Source of the DNA: JARBAU01 sp040414675
GTDB taxonomy: Archaea; Thermoproteota; Nitrososphaeria; Nitrososphaerales; Nitrososphaeraceae
Length of the DNA stretch: 64,000 bases
Direction of reading: 5' to 3'
NCBI GenBank assembly: GCA_040414675.1
Contig: JBEDUN010000093.1
Location: 139,728-203,727 of the forward strand
Below the pieces are notes generated by a model that made no database searches, was not told where the DNA came from, and worked only from the letters and a program-made list of their open reading frames with translations. Made by a program: the position numbers and the translations under genes. Shown here in pieces: positions 56,586-64,000 of the stretch. Within the stretch, counting starts at the first letter, position 1, and every line of letters starts with the position of its first letter.

Positions 56586-56950
56586 TCACCATAAAAGTGC
56601 CAGAATTTGCCATCTTATATAAATATTTTATTCTTTTATTTATACTTTATCCTCAATGAATTAACTACAGCTAAGAATTGTATATTTAGTGAGATGCATT
56701 TATTATTTATACTACTTGTATCCACTTATTTGAATAAATTCTAATTCAGACTAAATTCATGGATTCCGAAATTGGAATTTCACTTGAATTGCGATCTTTA
56801 TTTAGTTCGTAAATTGGCATTCGTCAAACTGTCCCAATCTGAGAGTATGTCACATAATAGATTAATCATAAAGCACTGAGTTCTTTAGAGTCAAACGCAA
56901 CATCTGATAGCTTCCGCCTACTCCCATAATCTTAATTAAAGGATGGAACA
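56586..56950. other. Intergenic region, divergent TFB and hypothetical gene
   Basis: About 365 bases between divergent genes. The left edge holds the TFB promoter, including a TATA box at 56616-56623. The rest is AT-rich with several TATA-like runs, and no RNA gene or open frame of note is visible. A promoter for the 56951 gene must lie at its right side, since AATTAAA at about 56934 is only about 15 bases from the ATG and is too close. Confidence 0.45.
56616..56623 (-). promoter_or_regulatory. TATA-box candidate for TFB
   Basis: On the minus strand TTTATATA is centred 27 bases before an ATG at 56592. Normal archaeal spacing would start the mRNA at or within a base of that ATG, giving a leaderless transcript. 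This matters because that ATG frame ends after six codons at TAA while the TFB zinc ribbon is in the next frame. Confidence 0.6.
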
Positions 56951-57334
56951 ATGAGTTTTATTATGGATGATTTTATGCAAATCCCTCGACAGGTGATCGA
57001 AGAAGATCCTCTGTGGGAACAGGAGCTTACCACTCAAGTAAACCTATTGAGATGGAGGAAGAAAGGCACTAGCTTAATTGCTATGTGTGACGCATCAAGT
57101 TTGACCTGTGATCTTTATGATCATTCTGCAATCACACCTTCGATTTCTAATTTCCCACAATATAGGGAAACAAATCAACTTTACGTTGACAATATTTCTA
57201 AGCCAGATGGTCCAGCAGATATAAAGAGGTATCTATCTAGTAGATACCTCAACCCGTACTACGATAGTCCGGATATTAAATCCAGTAAAGTAATGAGAAT
57301 GAAAAATCGACCAGGTTTTTTTGATATGCACTAA
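56951..57334 (+). CDS. Hypothetical protein
   Basis: A 127-residue protein from ATG to TAA. It is acidic at the N-terminus (MDDFMQIPRQVIEEDPLW), with a mixed middle containing a WRKKGTSLIAMCD strand, and ends in a Tyr/Arg-rich tail (PYYDSPDIKSS). No signal peptide, membrane helix or recognised domain was found. It precedes the ABC transporter genes by 46 bases and could be co-transcribed. Confidence 0.6.
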   Translation: MSFIMDDFMQIPRQVIEEDPLWEQELTTQVNLLRWRKKGTSLIAMCDASSLTCDLYDHSAITPSISNFPQYRETNQLYVDNISKPDGPADIKRYLSSRYLNPYYDSPDIKSSKVMRMKNRPGFFDMH

Positions 57335-57380
57335 TCATAATTGCATTACATTTCATTGGATAATTGAAAAGCGGCATTAG

Positions 57381-59843
57381 ATGAATATTTTTTTCCGTAA
57401 AAACTCATCCATCATAACTACCCTTTTCATAGTTTTACTGGCATTCGGACTTGCAGAGCAAGGATTAGGGAACAATGTAGCTGATGGCGTCTCAAAAACA
57501 ACGAAAAAAGGACCCTTTATTGATGGTGCACGATTCATTCAGTATCTAGACGATAATACAGCATTACAAGAAATGAAAAGGGGAGGTATAGATACGTACT
57601 ATTTCCGAGTCCCGCTAGAAGTCGTATCTGACTTGAAGCAGAATCCAACCCTGTCTGTATACAATAGAATGGCTGGATCGTTTGGACTTTTACTGAACCC
57701 TGCACCTCCTAAAGACAACGATACTATCAATCCATTTTACTTTAGACCCATTCGCTATGCCGTGAATTATCTGATTAATAGAGAATTTGTAGTAGATGAA
57801 ATCCTGAAAGGCTATGGTACCCCTATGGTAGACCCCTTTGGGATATATTCTCCAGAATATCCGAATATTATCAGTTCAATAGAATCTCTTGGGATTCGAT
57901 ACAATCCCGTACTGGCAGACAAGATCATCACCAATACCTTGGATTCTGTCGGAGCAGCAAAGCAAGCCGGAAAGTGGACATTCCAAGGTGCTCCTATAGT
58001 CGTAAGGGTTTTGATTAGAAGCGACGACTCTGAAAGAAGATCAATGGGTGAACTTATTTCTGCTGAACTACAAAAAATTGGATTTACAGTAATAAAAGAC
58101 TATGGAGATCTGAATAAAGCTAACACTCTCGTGTATGGTTCAGATCCTCAAGATTTTCAATGGAACGTGTATACTGAGGCCTACGCAGGGACATCTGCAT
58201 TTGTAAAATACAATCCTTCGATCCCTTCTCAGATGTACGCCCCTTACGCTGGCAACATGCCTGGTGGGCAGAATCCTAGTTTTTGGCACTACCAAAATTC
58301 ATCAATAGATAAGTTAGCTCAAAGAATCGGCTTTTTTAATTTTACCTCGGCAAACGAAAGGAATAACTTGGTTCGGAATGCCACCATACAAGGAATTCAA
58401 GAATCGGTTCGCATTTTTGTTGCTCAGCTAATAGAACCATATGTTGCGTCCTCTTCACTAAAGGGTCTCATAAACGACTTTGGAGCCGGAATAACTAGCA
58501 AGTATTCATTGTTTAACGTCAGGACTCCAAAGCTAACGAACTCTCTTGATATCGGAGTGAAACAGATTTACCAAGGTGCATGGAATAATATTGCAGGGTG
58601 CAAAGACGCTTACTGTTCCGAGATATTTACTCAGCTGGCTGATAGTGCTACTTTTAGGAATCCATATACGGGCGAAGTGATTCCAATGCGAGAACTCTGG
58701 ACGAACATAACAACTCTAGGACCACATCACAAAATCCACGTACCCGACGATGTTCGTATTTGGAATCCTTCGATACAGAAATGGACAGGTCTCGGAAAGA
58801 ATGACTCTTCTATGAGCAAGGTTACTTTTAAAATGCTCCTATCCAAATGGCACAATGGAATTACCATGGACAAGGCTGATATATTATATCCACTCTACTT
58901 CATATTTGAATGGGGTACAAATTCCGGAAGTGGAGATAAGACATACGATCCTGAATATGGCGCTGCTGCTCAAGTTGCAATTCCACTAATTAAGGGGATC
59001 AAATTCGATTCAAATAACACAATTGAATCCTATATTGACCAGTGGCACTATGATAAGAAAGAAATTGCGGATTCGGCAGCAACGTGGCCTACGGAACCTT
59101 GGGAGATAACTGCTGCAACTGAACGGCTTGTTATGGCAGGAAAATATGCATTTTCAAAAGGAGAGGCCTCAGCCAAGAATATCGATTGGCTTTCCCTAAT
59201 CGTTCCATCTCATGCCGATGCAATTAAGAATGAATTACAGAAGATGAAAGATGAGAAGTTTATCCCGAATCCTCTCAAGGGTATTGTAAGTGTAGCGGAG
59301 GCACAAAAGAGATATCAAGCTTCAATTGATTGGATAAATACACATCACAATGCAGTTATCAGTAATGGTCCATTTTATCTTGACTCTTATAACCCAGAAG
59401 GTGGAATTATAAATATAAAGGCTTTTAGAGATTCATCATATCCATTTGAACAGGGTCATTGGTCAGTGTATGAACATCCGAAGGTTGTTACGTTAGAAGA
59501 AATACAAGCACCACGATTTGCAGTTGTAGGAAATCCGCTTAAGATTTTAGTCAAAGCCTCTGAAAACGGAAAGCTAACAAATGATGCAATAGTGAATTAT
59601 TTCATTTCTGATTGGAGCGGCAAAGTCATACTAAGTGGAGCTGCCCAGCCGCCTTCCAGGCTTAGCTCGCACCAAAGTACTTCGAATCAATTAGACAACT
59701 CCTATCTAATCGATTTAAATTCTAGTGCCACAGAGAAACTTAGATATGGCCCAAATCTAATTAAAATTTTCGCAACAGGAAAGGATGCATTTAGACCAGA
59801 TATTTATGGCAAAACAATTTTGGCAGTTAGGAGCAAATCGTGA
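57381..59843 (+). CDS. ABC transporter solute-binding protein (family 5, oligopeptide type)
   Basis: This 820-residue exported binding protein delivers oligopeptides or similar solutes to the two permeases downstream. The N-terminal hydrophobic segment (about 9-27) is a signal or anchor. The family 5 core is recognisable: FYFRPIRYAVNYLINREFVVDEILKGYGTPM (landmark NYLINREFVVDEIL, about 130), and WHNGITMDKADILYPLY in the middle. It is about 250 residues longer than common family members, with the extra mass in the C-terminal half. A Ser/Thr-rich C-terminus is not an obvious anchor. Confidence 0.85.
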   Translation: MNIFFRKNSSIITTLFIVLLAFGLAEQGLGNNVADGVSKTTKKGPFIDGARFIQYLDDNTALQEMKRGGIDTYYFRVPLEVVSDLKQNPTLSVYNRMAGSFGLLLNPAPPKDNDTINPFYFRPIRYAVNYLINREFVVDEILKGYGTPMVDPFGIYSPEYPNIISSIESLGIRYNPVLADKIITNTLDSVGAAKQAGKWTFQGAPIVVRVLIRSDDSERRSMGELISAELQKIGFTVIKDYGDLNKANTLVYGSDPQDFQWNVYTEAYAGTSAFVKYNPSIPSQMYAPYAGNMPGGQNPSFWHYQNSSIDKLAQRIGFFNFTSANERNNLVRNATIQGIQESVRIFVAQLIEPYVASSSLKGLINDFGAGITSKYSLFNVRTPKLTNSLDIGVKQIYQGAWNNIAGCKDAYCSEIFTQLADSATFRNPYTGEVIPMRELWTNITTLGPHHKIHVPDDVRIWNPSIQKWTGLGKNDSSMSKVTFKMLLSKWHNGITMDKADILYPLYFIFEWGTNSGSGDKTYDPEYGAAAQVAIPLIKGIKFDSNNTIESYIDQWHYDKKEIADSAATWPTEPWEITAATERLVMAGKYAFSKGEASAKNIDWLSLIVPSHADAIKNELQKMKDEKFIPNPLKGIVSVAEAQKRYQASIDWINTHHNAVISNGPFYLDSYNPEGGIINIKAFRDSSYPFEQGHWSVYEHPKVVTLEEIQAPRFAVVGNPLKILVKASENGKLTNDAIVNYFISDWSGKVILSGAAQPPSRLSSHQSTSNQLDNSYLIDLNSSATEKLRYGPNLIKIFATGKDAFRPDIYGKTILAVRSKS

Positions 59844-59946
59844 TGAGACGTGGATTCGTCGAATAACTGGATTAAAAGTTAAATGCTAAAAGAAATACTC
59901 GATTATAACTATCCAAGGGCGAAAATGGTGACATGAGGAGAGCCTA

Positions 59947-60990
59947 ATGGGATTTCGATATTTTCTAATAAAGAGATCAATTAACATGATACTTGTAGTA
60001 TTTTTTACCCTTGTGATTACCATCGCAATTCTAGGTTCAACCATAGACAAGATTCTAATCGATTCTGTCAGATATGATGCGGTCAACACAATAAGCCAAT
60101 CCAAGTTCCACTTTCAGTCTCTAAAAGAGAGACAGACATATGTCTCAAATCAAATCGCACTAAATATCAAGTCTCTTGGATTAGATGAGCCGTGGTATTC
60201 GCCTAAACGCTTTATTAATACTCTGGTTAAAATTGTGACCCTCGATTTGGGAAGATCGAGCTTCTTTACTACCGATTCAGGCTCTTCTAAAGTGAAGGAT
60301 ATCATTATGGAAAGACTGCCAAAGACGATCCTATTATTCAGCACCTCAACGTTAATAGTTAGCATTATTGGAATCTACCTTGGGGCGTTTATTGCAGATA
60401 GATCGGGGTCGATTACAGATAAGGTCAATTCATTTTCTGCAATTCTTAGTAACAGTTTCCCATCATGGTGGATAGGTATGCTCATGATATTCCTGTTTGC
60501 TTTCGTCTATAATATATTTCCCGCTCGCTCGACGCCCATGAGTTCTCCTTCAGATCCGTACTATATCATTGACCTGTTATATCATATGCTATTACCTTTG
60601 ATAACTTTAGTTCTAGTTAGCATAAGCGCATGGGCATACATTGTACGCTATTATTTGATTAGAATTAGACACGAAGATTTTATATTTTCGAAAAAAGCAA
60701 TCGGGATTCCAAAAAGAAAAATCTTGTACTCCCATATGCTCAAAAATGCTGCTCCACCTATCATTACGTCTGTTGCTTTAAGTCTTGCGGCTTCCTTTGG
60801 TGGTGCTATTATAATAGAATCAGTGTTCGATTGGCCGGGAATGGGAAAACTATACTATGACGCAATTGCTGTGAATGATGTACCAATTATTCTGGGTAAC
60901 ACTTACATATTCTCAATTATTTTTGTAGTTACGATCTTTATCACAGATATAGCATATGGCTTTTTTGACCCAAGGGTGAAAATTAGCTAG
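59947..60990 (+). CDS. ABC transporter permease (DppB type)
   Basis: This 347-residue membrane protein is the first permease of a dipeptide/oligopeptide-type importer. It has a transmembrane helix at the N-terminus (about 12-32), a loop of about 80 residues, and then five helices. The EAA-like contact loop for the ATPase is KKAIGIPKRKILYSHMLKNA near residue 242, and FDWPGMGKLYYDAI is a family signature. Start ATG; it follows the binding protein by about 100 bases and abuts the next permease. Confidence 0.92.
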   Translation: MGFRYFLIKRSINMILVVFFTLVITIAILGSTIDKILIDSVRYDAVNTISQSKFHFQSLKERQTYVSNQIALNIKSLGLDEPWYSPKRFINTLVKIVTLDLGRSSFFTTDSGSSKVKDIIMERLPKTILLFSTSTLIVSIIGIYLGAFIADRSGSITDKVNSFSAILSNSFPSWWIGMLMIFLFAFVYNIFPARSTPMSSPSDPYYIIDLLYHMLLPLITLVLVSISAWAYIVRYYLIRIRHEDFIFSKKAIGIPKRKILYSHMLKNAAPPIITSVALSLAASFGGAIIIESVFDWPGMGKLYYDAIAVNDVPIILGNTYIFSIIFVVTIFITDIAYGFFDPRVKIS

Positions 60991-62478
60991 TTGATTGCAC
61001 AATTTACGTCTCGAATTTTGCCCAATATGTCTTTGTTAAAGTTAAAACTTGTGAATATATTTTCTACACCGAAACTGCATTTTCTAGTTCAAATATTAAG
61101 GTCTAGAACTGCAATATCAGGTATAACTATTTTGATGATTCTGATTGCCATGACTATATATGCACTTGTTGCAATCCCCCTAGATTCATTTAGACAGTGG
61201 AACAACCCTAATTACTGGATCAACTATCCTAAAGCTGCTGCTCCAGCTTGGACGAATCTAGGTCTTTTCGGCCCAAGAGCCTCCGAACAAATAATTCTGG
61301 GTACGCATAGTGCCGAAGTCAGCTCAAAATCAGAATCTGGAATTAGTGTCAATACACATACCTATTCAGTAAACTTCAATTACGATTCTTATCCTACTGA
61401 CTTCATGATACCATACACGGTAACGTATGGACAAATTCCTTCAGCTATTGAAGTGACTGTAATGAGACCAGACGGTCATGTATTCAAAATCTATGATGCA
61501 GCTCTTCCGCCAGGGCAGACTCAACAGTCTTCAGTTTACAACAATGCTTCTCAAGGTGTTAATGAGTATTCAGGTCGAATATTTTCAACTGACCATTCTA
61601 TAAGTAAGAACCTACATGAGTATCTGGATTTATTTTCCTATCCCCAAGATGAATCCAGTCCTCAAGTGATGATTTTTTCAGATCTGCACTCGCAAAAGGT
61701 ACTCAAGGGTGTGTACAAGTTTAATGAGACCTATTACTTTTTCAACAATGTCGATAAAGTAAAGGAGTCCGGTTTAGTTTTGGGAGGGACTATTTACGGT
61801 CTAATGGGCACAGATGACCTGAGAAGAGATCTCAGCATAGGCATCTTCTGGGGCACACCGGTTGCACTTTTTATTGGACTAACTGTGTCTTTGTCATCAG
61901 TTTTTATCGGTCTCATATATGGTGTCATAGCTGGATATAAAGGCAGGAGGACTGACGAAGCACTCATGCGAATAAATGATTTGGTAGTTTTTTTACCGGC
62001 TCTCCCAATTCTTATTCTGTTAACGGCGACCTTAGGCAGAAGCATTTTCATAATAACGGTACTTTTGGTAATATTTGGTTGGGCTGGCGCCACCAGAGTA
62101 TCCAGAAGTTTATCTCTCCAGATTAAAAATCTGCAATACGTAGAAGCAGCCAGAATAATGGGTGCCTCAGACATGAACATAATCTTCAAGCATATTATAC
62201 CCCAACTGCTGCCTTTGACGTTTGCAAGTATTGCAATTGCGGTACCTGGAGCTATACTTGCTGAAGCAGCATTAAGTTTTCTTGGTCTTGGGGATCCCAC
62301 GATTCCGACATGGGGCCAGATTTTACATGATGCAAATTCTGCTGATGCCGCAGCGCGAGGCCTATGGTGGTGGATCATCCCCCCAGGATTGATGATCGCC
62401 TTGACTGGTCTTTCATTTGCTCTTATAGGAAAATCTATTGAAACTATGACAGATCCGCTGAACAAAGCGCAACAATAA
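60991..62478 (+). CDS. ABC transporter permease (DppC type) with large external insert
   Basis: This 495-residue partner permease starts at TTG immediately after the DppB stop. The first helix lies at about residues 41-62, then an ectodomain of about 200 residues (63-270) precedes the usual five-helix core. That core holds EAARIMGASDMNIIFKHIIPQ (landmark ARIMGASD), the ATPase contact, and LAEAALSFLGLGDP. Typical DppC proteins are about 300 residues, so the insert is unusual. No ATPase gene follows within the window. Confidence 0.9.
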   Translation: MIAQFTSRILPNMSLLKLKLVNIFSTPKLHFLVQILRSRTAISGITILMILIAMTIYALVAIPLDSFRQWNNPNYWINYPKAAAPAWTNLGLFGPRASEQIILGTHSAEVSSKSESGISVNTHTYSVNFNYDSYPTDFMIPYTVTYGQIPSAIEVTVMRPDGHVFKIYDAALPPGQTQQSSVYNNASQGVNEYSGRIFSTDHSISKNLHEYLDLFSYPQDESSPQVMIFSDLHSQKVLKGVYKFNETYYFFNNVDKVKESGLVLGGTIYGLMGTDDLRRDLSIGIFWGTPVALFIGLTVSLSSVFIGLIYGVIAGYKGRRTDEALMRINDLVVFLPALPILILLTATLGRSIFIITVLLVIFGWAGATRVSRSLSLQIKNLQYVEAARIMGASDMNIIFKHIIPQLLPLTFASIAIAVPGAILAEAALSFLGLGDPTIPTWGQILHDANSADAAARGLWWWIIPPGLMIALTGLSFALIGKSIETMTDPLNKAQQ

Positions 62479-62901
62479 GAGCACCTAATATTGACTGTAC
62501 ACCATATGACACTGAACCTCAACTATGTAAGTTGAATCTTTAATGGTGCTAAGACAGTAAATGTTACCCTCACAATAGATTCATATAATAGTAACGAATT
62601 TGAACTAATTTCTATTGCAATTTGAATTAACGATTCCACTTACTAAATTTGTGTTCAAAATTGTAATGATTCGATATTCAATCCATCTATTGAATTGTAT
62701 CTAGTTAAAACAGGCTCTTTCATCTCGCAAATCGAATCCTGATAAAGTAGTGTCAATTTGAATACATCACAACCACGAGCACTTTTCATGTCGATCAATA
62801 TCCTACAGGAATAATCAAGGTCCCGAAAAAATGAAGTACGTTACACTGTTCTAGCGGCCAATTAAAATCAGTTTCGAACTTTGGATTTGTACTTGTTAGG
62901 A
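62479..62901. other. Intergenic region after the ABC permeases
   Basis: About 420 bases of AT-rich DNA between the convergent DppC-type permease and JAMM genes. Neither strand has a credible gene; the ABC ATPase genes expected for this transporter class are not here. No RNA or repeat was recognised. Confidence 0.5.
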
Positions 62902-63342
62902 CTAGGAAGTATGCTTGTCATTGCTAGGCAAAATTCGGAGTGTGAAGCGCTCACCGTTCCTGTCATAAGCAGCGATAGTAGTATCATCATATGGATAATT
63001 AATTATGATAGATACTAGACCGAAATAATTATTGAGATCTTCGAGAGAGGGATGATTGGAACTTCCAGGATGAGAATGAGCGGTACCAATATAGGATAGA
63101 TCAAATGGTAAATCATAAACAGGGAAGCCGGAATAATATGGTCCATGAGAAGAAAATGGCGGTACAACTAATCCATCAATTGTAATATCCGTTTTTCGAC
63201 TTTTCCCTCTCAGTATAAGAATTCCTTCATATGGGTGCCAAGTTTTTGCATAGGTAATAATTCCATCGGCACTTTTTCTTGATAACAGGACTTCCTTGCG
63301 TGGCCTTTGCTTATCGTCGTTTTTCTTACGAAAAAAGAGCAA
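62902..63342 (-). CDS. JAMM (MPN+) metalloprotease-like protein
   Basis: This 146-residue protein starts at TTG and carries the full JAMM zinc motif: Glu39 in PYEGILIL and His89-x-His91-x7-Ser99-x2-Asp102 in TAHSHPGSSNHPSLED. JAMM enzymes cut isopeptide or peptide bonds, often removing ubiquitin-like modifiers such as archaeal SAMPs. The basic N-terminus is probably a flexible extension. It is divergent from the PqqD-like gene by 140 bases. Activity on a SAMP is inference from the family. Confidence 0.85.
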   Translation of the reverse strand: MLFFRKKNDDKQRPRKEVLLSRKSADGIITYAKTWHPYEGILILRGKSRKTDITIDGLVVPPFSSHGPYYSGFPVYDLPFDLSYIGTAHSHPGSSNHPSLEDLNNYFGLVSIIINYPYDDTTIAAYDRNGERFTLRILPSNDKHTS

Positions 63343-63481
63343 GTATGTGATAGGAACACCTAGCCCAAATATTTTAGTATTTCTGAGTAAACATTTCCTA
63401 ACTTCGTGAATTTTAGGGAATGCTCAAATATGATACATCATAATGATTAATAACTTGTTATCAGAGGTACCTGTGTAATAA

Positions 63482-63793
63482 TTGCATCTGAAAAAAAAAC
63501 TACCACATGATGAGATTCTTGTTAGAAGAGGCACTGTTTCAAACGATATGGATGGTACCCCGTTATTCATTAATGACAATTGTGAAGGTTATAGAGTAAA
63601 TGATACAGCCGTGTCATTATGGAATATGTGCAATGGTATAACGTTTGAAGAATTAAAGGAAGAAGTTCTTCGTATATCTAATGACAATGAAGAGAATGTG
63701 AGTTTGGCGCTTGGGGAAATGATTGAACAACTTAAAAGAGTGTCAGTATTGCATACAAAACATGTCAAGCGGGACACATTTATAGTCCGATGA
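63482..63793 (+). CDS. PqqD-like (RiPP recognition element) protein
   Basis: This 103-residue protein starts at TTG and has a PqqD-type winged helix-turn-helix: GYRVNDTAVSLWNMCNGITF (about 36-55) followed by helices ELKEEVLRIS and ALGEMIEQLK. PqqD domains bind leader peptides of ribosomally made natural products, but many archaeal copies stand alone without a known substrate. No radical-SAM gene is next to it here. The Nop5-like gene begins about 80 bases downstream. Confidence 0.75.
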   Translation: MHLKKKLPHDEILVRRGTVSNDMDGTPLFINDNCEGYRVNDTAVSLWNMCNGITFEELKEEVLRISNDNEENVSLALGEMIEQLKRVSVLHTKHVKRDTFIVR

Positions 63794-63873
63794 TTGGTCT
63801 TATTTTGAATGACTGCAGTCCATAATCACTGGAGCGTATCTTTTTTAGGATCTGCTGAGATCAACTACAGGTA

Positions 63874-64000
63874 ATGGCTGTCTCAGGTTCTGCTTATCTT
63901 ATATTATCAGAGATAGGTCTTGCTGCATTTGACGAAAATGAAGGATTTGTTTCATCTACAAAGTTTAATGATCCAGTAGAATCGTACAAATTGATTAGAA
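63874..64000 (+). CDS. Nop5/Nop56-like protein, N-terminal part (runs off window)
   Basis: The last 127 bases encode about 42 residues from ATG. The segment SAYLILSEIGLAAFDENEG followed by TKFNDPVESYKLI matches the N-terminal domain of archaeal Nop5, the core protein of box C/D RNP that directs rRNA ribose methylation with fibrillarin. The 3' part is outside the window, so the Nop domain itself cannot be seen. The assignment rests on this short N-terminal pattern only. Confidence 0.6.
   Translation, partial: MAVSGSAYLILSEIGLAAFDENEGFVSSTKFNDPVESYKLIR

Overview
The window reads as an AT-rich chromosomal segment of an ammonia-oxidising archaeon (Nitrososphaeria / Thaumarchaeota, most like the soil Nitrososphaerales such as Nitrosocosmicus; genus is inference). 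The archaeal evidence is firm: proteasome beta subunit, aRF1, TFB, aIF1, Rpo12, Sec61-beta, Tsr3, a Nop5-like N-terminus, archaeal RNase P RNA, the GHMP-type shikimate kinase and the CoA enzymes of a 3-hydroxypropionate/4-hydroxybutyrate (HP/HB) carbon-fixation cycle. Many starts are TTG or GTG, and several promoters predict leaderless or near-leaderless mRNAs.

Layout. 1-11.5 kb: housekeeping and small zinc-ribbon genes (DUF309 end, GHKL ATPase, a proteasome beta subunit lacking Thr1, Rpo12, a YchF/OBG GTPase, IlvD, HIT protein, a receiver-domain protein, aRF1, an HTH-CBS regulator). 11.6-15.4 kb: methylmalonyl-CoA epimerase, mutase large subunit, MeaB GTPase and, divergently, the B12-binding small subunit. 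15.6-23.6 kb: NMN adenylyltransferase, MetG, an adenosylhomocysteinase, a Rieske protein, CysS, IlvC and a methyltransferase. 23.6-25.6 kb: gene-poor debris with an IS5-type transposase fragment and another decayed gene. 25.6-37.8 kb: an almost complete aromatic amino-acid cluster on the minus strand, read from 37.8 kb downward (ADTH synthase, DHQ synthase II, AroD, AroE, shikimate kinase, AroA, AroC, chorismate mutase-aminotransferase fusion, TyrA). It is split between DHQ synthase II and AroD by an orphan DNA methyltransferase, a diverged tandem repeat of about 430 bp and a frameshifted transposase.

37.9-44.4 kb: citrate synthase, a PUA protein, pyruvate phosphate dikinase and CofC/CofD for coenzyme F420. 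44.6-49.7 kb: exported proteins and an RNA-maturation block on one strand (Tsr3, RNase P RNA, an NSUN-type m5C methyltransferase, a PUA protein); the RNase P RNA was recognised from its conserved core and a closing P1 helix. 49.8-52.6 kb: 3-hydroxybutyryl-CoA dehydrogenase, a second adenosylhomocysteinase and tRNA-Val(CAC). 52.6-56.6 kb: DUF2070 membrane protein, Sec61-beta, aIF1, a hypothetical and TFB, whose 5' end is anomalous. 57-62.5 kb: an oligopeptide-type ABC importer (binding protein and two permeases, no ATPase nearby). 62.9-64 kb: a JAMM protease, a PqqD-like protein and the start of a Nop5-like gene.

Functionally the window joins carbon assimilation (HP/HB enzymes, citrate synthase, PPDK), amino-acid synthesis (IlvC, IlvD, aro cluster) and information processing. 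No CRISPR array, intact insertion sequence, provirus or rRNA was seen. The observations most worth checking are the TFB reading-frame break, the RNase P RNA neighbourhood, the invaded aro cluster with its non-coding tandem repeat, the Thr1-less proteasome subunit and the chorismate mutase-aminotransferase fusion.
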